DNA of 64,000 nt from Alligator mississippiensis (Eukaryota > Chordata > Crocodylia > Alligatoridae): the NCBI RefSeq assembly GCF_030867095.1, contig NC_081828.1, forward strand, positions 1,317,001 to 1,381,000. The letters are read 5' to 3'. The notes under the pieces are model-generated. The model worked only from the letters and a program-made list of their open reading frames with translations, did not search any database and was not told the origin of the DNA. A program made the position numbers and the translations under genes. The number at the start of each line of letters is the position of its first letter. The first letter of the stretch is position 1. Below, one piece after another: positions 51,958-61,259 of the stretch.

Positions 51958-54527
51958 GTGAGGCTGGTGCCTGGGGACACCCAACCTGACCCAGCGTTTC
52001 CAGGCACGGGGTTGGGCAGGGGACCAGGCTGGAGGGTTGCTGTCCTGGGCCTGCAGCTCCTCTGGTTTTCCATGCTGCACAGCCCACTCCCAGTCAGCCT
52101 TCTGCTCCTGCCTGCTGTCCCCCAGCAGGGTCGAGGCACGTGCTGATACACGCGTGCCCTGCTGCTTGGCCTCGGGTCATTGCTGCAAGAGCTCGTGGGC
52201 CCAGGCCAGGCCCATTGCTGCGTGGCAGCTCAGCGAGGGGCTGGCACAGATGGGCGTCAAGTGCCTGTTCCCCCCTACAGCTCAGGCTGGGCCCTGTGCC
52301 ACAGGACTGCCCTGCAGAGCTGCCCCCTACATCTGGCAGACCTGGGGCTCGGGCTGAGGAGCCTCAACTGGGCTCGTCCCAGCTGTGTCCTGGTGGAGCA
52401 GCTGGGAGCAGTGCTGAGCTCCCCGGACCCCCATGATGCTGGAGGGACCCCCCTGGCCACAGCCCCATCAGGCTCCAGTTCAGTGGCCACAAGCCAGGGA
52501 CCATCCCAGGTCCCCTTCATCCCAGTGGTTTCCAGGGGAGCAAGGGGGCATCTAGCTGAAGTGATTTGATGATTGAGTGAAAACGATTGAGGGGCTCCCT
52601 TTCTCCATGGCAATGGGTAGAACTGGGGGGCTGCAGCCTGTTCCTCCCTAGCCAAGCACAGTCTCCCAGGGCAGAGCTGGGGTCTTGTGGTGGGGCCGGC
52701 CACGGCCTGGATGAGCAGCTAGAAGGGAGCAAGCCCCAGGGCCTGGGCCCTCAGGCCCTTCTCTCTGCTCCCTCTCCAGCTCAGAGCCAGCCCAGCGCTT
52801 TGCCCCATTCCCCTGGAGGGAAGGAGCCCTGTGGGCCTGCCCCTGCCTCACAGACCCCGGGGGCCGTGGCTAGGATGGGCCTGCGAGCGGGTGTAGTGAC
52901 CCCTGGCCCCAGGCTCTGGCGTCTCATGGGGGCCTGGCTGGCTGGTCCAGGGGGCATCCCCTCCCCTGACAGCTCCGGGGAGCCGGAGCCCCTGCCGGTG
53001 CAGGAGAGGCCTTCGTGGGAGGCCTCAGCCACTTGGCTTGGCTTCACCCCCCACCCTGTTCCTTTTGGGCCTCGTTAGCCTGGCTAATTAAAAACCCCCT
53101 CACACACCAGCCTCCGCCAGCAGCGAGTCTGACTGCAGCTCTGCGCTGCGTGTCTGTGCCAGCTGCCGTCGGAGATGAGGTCACGCATTGTCTTCGTGTG
53201 TGCCTGGCCCCGTTCTTGGGCCTGCGCCCTGTCTGTTGGGGGGGGCAGGGAGCCAGGCTGCTGGGATCCTGTGGCTGGCTGTCACCCTGCAGGACGGGGG
53301 GCTCGAGCAGCAACACGCTCCCCTGCCCACTGTTTGTGCTTCCCTCTTAGTGTCCTGGGCTAGTCCCGTCCCGTCAGTGCCCTCGAGCTCTGCAACCTGG
53401 TGGCCTGGCACGCTGACCTCGCTGCTCCTGGCCTGGCCTGCCTGGGGGGCTTACGTTTCTGTGCCCAGAAGCACCTCTGCCTTTGGGGCACGGGGGAGGC
53501 TGCAGGAGCTGCCTGGCTCATGGAGCCTCGGGCTCTGGTCTCTGTCTGGAACTGCCTCTGCCAGGTGCAGTTCCAGACAGCCCCCGGCCCCAGAAAGCTC
53601 CCGGCACATGGCTGCACGGGGTCTGCACATCCTGCCACGCGTGAAGCACAGTCTCCCCACAGCGGGTAGCCCAGCCAGAGTGACGTCCCTTCTCTCCTTG
53701 CCAGCCCCAGGCCACGCTCGGGGCTGGATTCACCTCCAGGCCCGGGCTGCTGCCCCCAGCCTCAAGTGAAACTGAAATTGTGGCAGGGCCTTTGGGAGCT
53801 CGTGGCCGAGGGGCAGCGCAGCGAGAGCCTCAGCAGCCAGGGGCTCGTGCTCCCAGCTTTGCCGCAGGCCGTGTGCTATCACCCACCCTGAGCTATGGGC
53901 CAGGCTGACCCCGATCACCACCCAGCTGCAAACACCCGGGGTTTCGGTGCCCGGGAACCGCAGCCCCCTGGGTGCAGCAGCAGTGACCCTGCAGGGGAGG
54001 GCTGCCACTGCCAAGGTAATGGGCTGTATTTAACCCTGGGCTCCACTCCAGCTCTCTGCTCCACAGCCAGCCGTGGTGGTGCCGCGTGGGCCAAGGAGGA
54101 GGTGGTGTCAGCACCGGGCTGAAGCTCTGGTTCAGCCTCAGGGCAGCCCTCAGAGGAGCACAGATCCCTGGACCATCCGTCCCAGCAGCCCTGGCTGTGT
54201 CACAGGGAGCTGCAGGGGCTGGGCATAGCTGAAGCCGTGCCCCACGGCCCCAGGTGGAGCGGGCTTTGAGTTTGCCTTGCCAGTGTCTGGCCGTGGGGGC
54301 CCAGGGAGGACGGAGCGTGATGGTGGGGGCCAGGCATCGATGGGGACTGTAGGTTGGCCTGGCTGCCAGGATGCTCTGCAGGGACACAATGCCCAGGCAT
54401 CCCCAAGGGCACGTGGAGCTGAGCAGGGGGCTGGGGAGTTCCACGCCCCCCAGAGCTCTGGGCTGTCAGGGCCTGGCCCTGCCCTGCACTCCCGCCCAGC
54501 GCAGCCGGTCTCCCCTTCTCTCCCCAG
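51958..54527. other. IPO13: IPO13 intron 4
   Basis: A 2.6-kb intron with no recognised repeat, gene or RNA. The right end is a CT-rich acceptor. Confidence 0.6.
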
Positions 54528-54694
54528 GATGACATCCTGTCCTTCGAGCCGGACAAGCAGGCGGTGTACCAGCAGGTGTACCGGCCCGTGTACTTCCAGC
54601 TGGTGGACGTGCTGCTGCACAAGGCTCAGTTCCCCTCAGATGAAGAATACGGGTTCTGGTCCTCGGACGAGAAGGAGCAGTTCCGGATATACAG
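54528..54694 (+). CDS. IPO13: IPO13, coding exon 5
   Basis: Residues 375-429 and part of 430: DDILSFEPDKQAVYQQVYRP ... SSDEKEQFRIYR. It matches human closely; the donor is GTGTGC, a weaker consensus. Confidence 0.97.
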
Positions 54695-54851
54695 GTGTGC
54701 CGGGGAGCAGCGGGGCGCACGCATCCTTTTCCCAGCTCCTGTCTTGGCGTGAGGGGCCCTGGGGTCTCCCTTGTGCTTGGTGGGGACAGTGTGGATTGGG
54801 GCTGCTGGGCAGTGTGGGGGATCGGTGCTTGACTCCATGCCCCCCACCCAG

Positions 54852-54972
54852 GGTGGACATCTCTGACACCCTGATGTACGTCTACGAGATGCTGGGCGCG
54901 GAGCTGCTGAGCAGCCTCTACGACAAGCTGGGCCGCCTGCTGACCAGCACGGAGCAGCCGTCCTCCTGGCAG
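54852..54972 (+). CDS. IPO13: IPO13, coding exon 6
   Basis: Residues 430-470: VDISDTLMYVYEMLGAELLS ... LTSTEQPSSWQ. Phase 0 at its 3' end. Confidence 0.97.
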
Positions 54973-55858
54973 GTGAGCAAGCAGCCCCAGGTCCGGCAGA
55001 TCCCTATGCTGGGCATGGAGGTGCGCTGCCCTGGTAGGGGCACTGGGGGTGCACTGAGCGGGGCAGCCAGGACCAGCAGGGCAGGGCTCTGAGAGCCTGA
55101 CTGGCCTGGACCGCCTCACCGGCACCCCCAGCAGCTGGCCGTGGCCAGCTCCCACAGTGGCAACACTGCCTTGTTCATCACCGTCTGCTGTGGGGCCATT
55201 TGCCGTCCAGGTGCAGCCCCCCGTGGCTGCGTTGGGCAGCACCTAGCACAGGTGCAGCATGGCCAGAACCCACCAGGCTGTGGCTGCAGCCTTCGCAGAT
55301 GAGACACTGCTGGTCCCGGGCAGCGGATGAGGGGGATGTGCCTGCAGCTGCCTTCTCCCTGCCTGGGGGTGTTGGGGGGGTGAAGTGAGCAACCGGGCCC
55401 TTGGTCTGGCAGGCTCTGGCCAAGCAGGCAGGTGACTTGGAGTATGCAGTAGGGCCCAGTCCCGGCAGCCCCTGGCCCAGGGTCTGTCCTCTCTGCGCTG
55501 GGGCTCCTCTACAGAGCTGGTGTCTCTGTGTGTGGTGTCAGGGGAGGGGGCCAGGGGCAGCATACCCGCTGGGCAGGGAAATGGTTGCTCCTTGAGCTGC
55601 CCCATCTTAGGGATTGACTGAGCCCTCTGGTGCATCAGTGGGGCGAGGAGGGCAGTGCCCTGGGAGGCAGCACCCTCCCTTGGCCCAAGAAGAGATCCAA
55701 GGAGCCTCTGCTGGTGCCCCCATCCCAGTCCCCAGCCCCTGCTTCCCCTGTTTGCAGATGGGAGCCATTGGTGGGCACAGTGGATGTGGCCCCAGGTTGG
55801 GGGGGGGCAGAGGGGGGTGCTGCCCTTGCCGGGCTGTGACGCAGGCGCCTCTCCACAG
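54973..55858. other. IPO13: IPO13 intron 6
   Basis: About 890 bp of intron. Nothing was recognised. Confidence 0.6.
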
Positions 55859-56006
55859 CACACGGAAGCCCTGCTCTACGGCTTCCAGTCCATCGCCGAG
55901 ACCATCGACGTCAACTACTCGGACGTGGTGCCCGGGCTCATCGGCCTCATCCCCCGCATCAGCATCAGCAACGTGCAGCTGGCCGACACAGTCATGTTCA
56001 CTATCG
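55859..56006 (+). CDS. IPO13: IPO13, coding exon 7
   Basis: Residues 471-519 and one base of 520: HTEALLYGFQSIAETIDVNY ... VQLADTVMFTIG. Identical or nearly so to human. Confidence 0.97.
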
Positions 56007-56192
56007 GTGAGGCGTCGTGGGGGAGCCCAGGCCTCCCCTCGCGGCCCCCTGCCCCCACCCGCCCCACCGAAGGCTTGTCCCTACTTGGGGCAGCCGCTCA
56101 CGCCGCTGGGCTTCGTGCCCCGGGTCCTGCTTCAGTGGGGCGGGGAGGGGAGCATGGCCCCGGCCCCGTGGCTGACCCACCTTGCACTGCAG

Positions 56193-56374
56193 GGGCCTTG
56201 TCCGAGTGGCTGGCTGACCATCCTGTCATGATCAACAACGTGCTGCCGCTGGTGCTGCAGGCGCTGGGCAACCCCGAGCTCTCCATCTCCAGCGTCTCCA
56301 CCCTGAAGAAGATCTGCCGGGAGTGCAAGTACGACCTGCCCCCCTACGCCGCCAACATCGTCGCCGTGTCCCAG
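56193..56374 (+). CDS. IPO13: IPO13, coding exon 8
   Basis: Residues 520-580: ALSEWLADHPVMINNVLPLV ... CKYDLPPYAANIVAVSQ. HEAT-repeat region; phase 0 at the donor. Confidence 0.97.
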
Positions 56375-56691
56375 GTGCGAGGGTGGGGCAGGGACCTGGG
56401 GCTGGGGTGTGTCTCGTGGGCCAGCCCGTGCTCCGCCGGCTCTGGGCCGGGCAGGCTCTGCCCTGGTTCTGTTGTACCGCTGGCCTGGCTCACACGGCTT
56501 TGTGGCCCCCTGCCCTGCTTCTGCCTCCCGTGGGCCCAGTGATGCCAGGGGCTGCGTTCAGGGTGGTACTTGTGGCTCCCATGGAGGCTGCCCGTGGCTG
56601 GTGCCTGCCCATGGGGTCTGCTGGCTGCTGTGCCTCGCCCTTTCCCAGTGCCCCCTGACAGTGACCCGCTGCTCTTTCTCTCTCTCCCCAG
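56375..56691. other. IPO13: IPO13 intron 8
   Basis: About 320 bp. A strong CT-rich tract before CCCCAG supports the very short next exon. Confidence 0.6.
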
Positions 56692-56718
56692 GAGGTGTTA
56701 ATGAAGCAGATCCACAAG
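56692..56718 (+). CDS. IPO13: IPO13, coding exon 9 (27-nt microexon)
   Basis: Encodes EVLMKQIHK (581-589), matching human DVLMKQIHK. It is flanked by CCCCAG and GTGAGT and phase 0 at both ends, so skipping would remove nine residues without a frame change. Confidence 0.93.
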
Positions 56719-57194
56719 GTGAGTCTCACTCCCCAGCGATCTGTGCACATGGGGGGTGGAGGGGTGGGCCCACTTACAGCCTTGCGGGCCTGTGCCCCTG
56801 GCTGTGACCCGGGCAAGCTGCTCCCTGCACAGAGATGCGAGTGCGCCCCTTTCTGGGCCCAGCTGCCCCCACGTGCGGCCTGAGCATGGCAGTCAGGGCC
56901 CAGGGCTGGTGTCTGCGCTGCAGAGAGAAGCTGTGAAGGGCTGCAGAGCAGCCACCCCTCTTTGGAGCAGACGGCCAAGGGGCGGGCATCTCCCCCAGAG
57001 CCCAGCCTGCTGCACCAGCTCTGAGCGCTCAGGCTGTCCAGCTCTGGGACAGGCACCCCAGAAACCTGCTTGATGCTTGGTTGTGCACCCTGTCCCCAGG
57101 CCTGAGTGGCCACCTCTCTCCCTGTGCGTGCTCCCCAGTGGGGTTCAGAGGCCAGTGCCAGACCTTGCTGTGACCTCCCTCCTCTGCCTTCCAG
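56719..57194. other. IPO13: IPO13 intron 9
   Basis: About 480 bp. Nothing was recognised. Confidence 0.6.
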
Positions 57195-57329
57195 ACGAGC
57201 CAGTGCATGTGGCTGATGCAGGCGCTCGGCTTCCTGCTCTCGGCGCTGCAGGTGGAGGAGATCCTGAAGAACCTGCACTCCCTGATCAGCCCCTACATCC
57301 AGCAGCTGGAGAAGTTGGCCGACGAGACC
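57195..57329 (+). CDS. IPO13: IPO13, coding exon 10
   Basis: Residues 590-634: TSQCMWLMQALGFLLSALQV ... YIQQLEKLADET. The last residues DET differ from human EEI. Confidence 0.97.
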
Positions 57330-57766
57330 GTGAGTTGGGTGCAGTGTGGAGTGTGGCCCCCGACCAGCCCAGCCAAGTCCTGGGCCTCCCCCGCAGGGCT
57401 TGCTCTCACCCTGGCTCGTGGGGAACTTGTGCTCTCACTCACGTGTGAGGCGGGCTCCCTGGGCAGCCCACGGGCTGAGGTCTGCTGCACGGTGCATGCT
57501 GGCACCTGGCTCCCAGCCCTCCCAGAGCCCTTCCAGCAGGCAGACATGGTGTTCTCAGGTGTCCTGCTGGAGGCTCGGTGCCAGCTGGGGCAGGGGCCCC
57601 ATGAGTGGCCCAGAGACTGCTGAAGCTGGGGCAATACAAAGAGCTGCCTCCCCCGGCACTTAGCCTTGATGCCGCCCGTCCAGCAGCCAACTGCTGAACC
57701 CAGGCGTCCTAGTGGGCCCCAACACCTCCCGCAGCTGCAGACTCACTACTCACTTTCCCCTGGCAG
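57330..57766. other. IPO13: IPO13 intron 10
   Basis: About 440 bp. Nothing was recognised. Confidence 0.6.
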
Positions 57767-57910
57767 CCCAACCCCTCCAACAAGCTGGCTATCATCCACA
57801 TCCTGGGCCTGCTGTCCAGCCTCTTCACTACCCTGGATATCAGCCACCATGATGACGACCACGAGACTGCCGAGGTCAAGAAGCTGCCCCTGCAGCAGGG
57901 GCCCAACCCG
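57767..57910 (+). CDS. IPO13: IPO13, coding exon 11
   Basis: Residues 635-682: PNPSNKLAIIHILGLLSSLF to the acidic loop DISHHDDDHETAEVKKLPLQ and GPNP. The loop is the least conserved part relative to human (HEDDHEGPELRKLPV). Donor GTGCGT. Confidence 0.96.
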
Positions 57911-58427
57911 GTGCGTGCTGCGGTCATGCCACTCTCCTGGCTGCCTTAGACTGCAGGAGGGAATCACACTGCTTTAGCGGGGGTCTTGCCTGGCCACGTC
58001 TCCTAGGAGCAGAGCCTGACTGCCCGCGAGGCTCTGGCCCACCCCGAGCCAGCTACCACAGGGAGGGCACATAGGCGGGTGGTGTGACCTACACTGTAGT
58101 CTGGGGCAGAAGTGCTGGCACAATTTGGTGGCGTCTGCCCCGCCCAGGGCTGGGCACAGGGATCTAGGGCAGTTTCTTCGTGGATCAGGGCCCAGGGCTG
58201 GCAGAGAGTCAGGATGTGGCCAGGAGGGGCTGGGCCGACCTGAGGAGGAGGAGGAGGTGCCCAGGGAAATGTGTGCCCACAGGCTTTGAACCCCATCCCT
58301 ACCCCCTATGCACCCGTGTTGGGAAACCCTCCAGGCTACCCCCTCCCTCCCACTGGGCACCCTTGGGGTAGGCTCCCCTGGGCAGCTGTGCTGCGGCCTG
58401 GCCCTGAGCCCCCTCTCGCTCCGGCAG
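57911..58427. other. IPO13: IPO13 intron 11
   Basis: About 520 bp. Nothing was recognised. Confidence 0.6.
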
Positions 58428-58508
58428 GTGGTGGTGGTCCTGCAGCAAGTCTTCCAGCTCATCCAGAAGGTGCTCAGCAAGTGGCTGAATGACGCCCAGG
58501 TGGTGGAG
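58428..58508 (+). CDS. IPO13: IPO13, coding exon 12
   Basis: Residues 683-709: VVVVLQQVFQLIQKVLSKWL then NDAQVVE. Phase 0 both ends. Confidence 0.96.
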
Positions 58509-58944
58509 GTAATGGCTCTGGGTGGGAGGCATTGGCTCCATTGCACACCCACTGCGGACAGAGCCCAGCATGCGGCAGCATTGTGGGGGGGGCTGGGCCA
58601 CGGCCCTGAACGGGGCAGCCTCGGGGAAAGCTGTTTGAGGAGCCCTGACCTGGCAGGGGCTGCTGGGCTGGGCTCGGGCCTTGCGCCCGCCCTCCTCCGC
58701 ACTCTGCCTGCACTTCTGACCTGGCCCTACTCACCTGTGTCCCTGCTGGGACTGACCTCATGCAGGACTGGCATCGCCTGGGTTTGCTGGAGGGGCAGCC
58801 AGGGGGGCGCCCACTGCTGCCAGGGGCATTGCCACTGAAGCGGCATCAGGTGTGGCTCTGAGTGGCTGGGTCAGCCCTTGCCCTGCCACAGGCGACTCCA
58901 CCGCCACCCCCTGCCCACACCACCCCTCCCTCCTGTCCCCGCAG
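58509..58944. other. IPO13: IPO13 intron 12
   Basis: About 440 bp. Nothing was recognised. Confidence 0.6.
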
Positions 58945-59082
58945 TCTGTCTGCGCCATCTTCGAGAAGTCCGTGAAGACCTTGCTCGACGACTTCGCCCC
59001 CATGGTCCCGCAGCTGTGCGAGATGCTGGGCCAGATGTACAGCACCATCCCCCAGGCCTCTGCCATCGACCTCACGCGGCAG
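58945..59082 (+). CDS. IPO13: IPO13, coding exon 13
   Basis: Residues 710-755: SVCAIFEKSVKTLLDDFAPM ... STIPQASAIDLTRQ. Third codon positions are about 96% G or C (44 of 46), typical of the other exons of this gene here. Confidence 0.97.
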
Positions 59083-59352
59083 GTACGCAGCAGGGGGATG
59101 TGGGGCGGGCTGTGGGATGGCACCTGGCTCCCAGCAGGCATGTGGGATCGGGGCTCGGGCAGGCACTGGTGTCGGAGAGCAGAGCCCAGCACCCCTGGCC
59201 CCTGCGGGCAGGGCAGGGCAGGGCATGGCCGGGCGAGCGGGCCGGCGCCGTGGTCACTGGCCTCGTGGCAGTTCTGAGCGGGGAGGCGAGGGCCTGGCTG
59301 GAGTTGCCGGCTGGTCAGAGCTTCAGCCCCTCTCTCTCTTCCTCTCCCCCAG

Positions 59353-59449
59353 CTGGTTCTCATCTTTGCCAACGAGCCTGCCCACTTCCCCCCCATCAAG
59401 GCCCTTTTCCTGCTGGTCACCTCCGTCACACTCACCCTCTTCCAGCAAG
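59353..59449 (+). CDS. IPO13: IPO13, coding exon 14
   Basis: Residues 756-787 and one base of 788: LVLIFANEPAHFPPIKALFL ... TLTLFQQ. Differs from human LVHIFAHEPAHFPPIEALF at several positions. Donor GTATGT, phase 1. Confidence 0.96.
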
Positions 59450-61206
59450 GTATGTGCGCAGCACTCCTGCGGGCCGGGCAAGGGCGAGGGCGAGCTGGGG
59501 CGCGGGGATCTGGGAGCAGGCCAGCTAGCAGAGCTGGTCTGCTCTGGTTCACCTGAGAGAAGGTGGGTGGAGGACGCAGGGAGAGAGGTGTCCCCTGCCC
59601 TCCCACACAGCCCCGCGGGCTCGGCGCCAGCCAGCCTATCCTGTGCCACTGAGCGAGTGTCCCCTGGCTCTGGGCCACCATGGGGATGGGAGCCCTGGTT
59701 TGGCGCTGGCAAGGCCCTGCAGTCCCGAGCAGCTCTGCTGCCAGGTGCTGGAGTGCTCCAGTTGTCCCCTTGCAGCCTTGGAGGGGGGTGGCCATGAAGG
59801 GTTACCGCAGCGCAGGTGTCGGTGTTCCTGCCCCATAGCCTGGCAGGGCCTGGAGTTGGCCCAGAACCGAGCCTGGGCCCGAGCAGAGGGACTCTGAGCT
59901 CGAGGGAACCATCTCTCCAGAGCCCGGCTCGGCCCAGCCCCACGTCCGGGGGCAGGGGGACAGGGCCTGTCTCCTCCTCCCCTGCGCAGAACAGCCCAGA
60001 CCCCCGAAGGGGTCCCCAGCCCTGCTTCTCCTTTCCGCCCCCCCATCCCCATCCTGCCCAGCACGCTCGGGCCTTCTGCTTCGCTGCTGGAGCCAGGCCT
60101 GCCCGCTCCTGCCAGCCTGGTGGCTGGGGCTGTCCCAGCTCTCTGGCCACACTCTGCCCAGTCCCTGAAGGCGTGCTCCCTTCTGTGGTCATGGCCCCAC
60201 GTCAGGGCAAGGTGACGGCTGTCCCCTGCGGGGGTGAGGGGCTGGCGCTTCCCCGGGCAGGTTCGTGGGCAGGCAGGCCGGGCCTGGGCTGATGCACAGG
60301 TGTCGCGGGAGCGGGTGTCGGAGGTAGGAGACTCCTCTCGGCCCAGATGGGCACAGACATGCCTCCAGGGTAGTGCCGGCCCCTCTCTGCTTCTTGCTCA
60401 TGTTGGGTTGGGAGCCAGCTGCAGAGAGCTGCCCAGGTCTCCCCAGGATCCTGGGCCCTTGCCCTGTGGCTACCCAGGACACGGGCTCTCCTGAGCGTGT
60501 GCACGTGCCGGGGACACGCACGCACACGAGACGGGACGGAAGGCTGAGCCCTGCGAGCTCGCAGCCGGGCTGGCGCAGAGCTGGGCGCCAAGGTAGGCTG
60601 GTGGCGGCCGGGCCGCAGAGGTCTCCAGCTGCCCGGGAGACGGCTCAGGGCCCCGGACTAAGAGCGGACGGCAAAAACAGCGCAGCCTCGGGGCCCGGGA
60701 CTGGGGCCAGACACGGGCCCCAGCAGCAGGTGCGAGCCCGGGCCGCCCATACTGCTGAACGCCCACGGAGGTCTCACCAGGTCTTCACAGCCTTTCCAGG
60801 ACCGCGTGGCTCAGTGCCACAGCCCGAATCCTCCTCCTCCTCCTCCTCTTCCTCCTCCTCCTTGCCAAGATGGTGCCCAGCTAGCCCCCCTGCCCCCCCT
60901 CCACGGACACAGCGATCTCTACCTCCCCGGCTCCGCAGCCCCCGGGCGCTTGGCACAGACCCCGGGGGCCTCAGACCCTTTCCTTTGCCGTTTCTTTCTG
61001 TTCTTGGGTTCTTCAAGTTTCATGATTTTTGTACGTTTTGTTTCTTTAACTTGCTTCAAGCTGCTCATATCCCCTCCCCGTCCGCCACCCCTGCCCTCCC
61101 CCACTCCTGTTTTCACTTGTAGATTCTTTCTGTACCACATAACTATATGATGTTGAGTTGCTGTTTGTATGATTTTCTCTTAAGTTACATCTTTATTATA
61201 TTTTAG
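59450..61206. other. IPO13: IPO13 intron 14
   Basis: A 1.76-kb intron. A TCC-rich microsatellite lies at 60829-60861. From about 60980 the composition turns sharply AT-rich up to and beyond the next exon. No gene was recognised. Confidence 0.6.
60829..60861 (+). repeat. (TCC)n microsatellite
   Basis: About eleven TCC-type units with one CTT interruption. Confidence 0.9.
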
Positions 61207-61259
61207 GGCCCAGGGATCATCCTGATATTGTTGATTCATTTATGCAACTCCTGGCACAG
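61207..61259 (+). CDS. IPO13: IPO13, coding exon 15 (AT-rich)
   Basis: A 53-nt exon completing codon 788 and encoding PRDHPDIVDSFMQLLAQ to residue 805, as in human. It has a TTTTAG acceptor and GTGTGT donor, and the phase fits exon 14. Only 6 of 17 third positions are G or C, against about 96% in exon 13. The remaining C-terminal part, about 160 residues, lies beyond the right edge. Confidence 0.95.

Noticed and set aside
61207-61259. Exon 15 as a processed or transferred copy
   Set aside because: Despite the unusual composition it has intact splice sites, the right phase and the expected position between exons 14 and 16.
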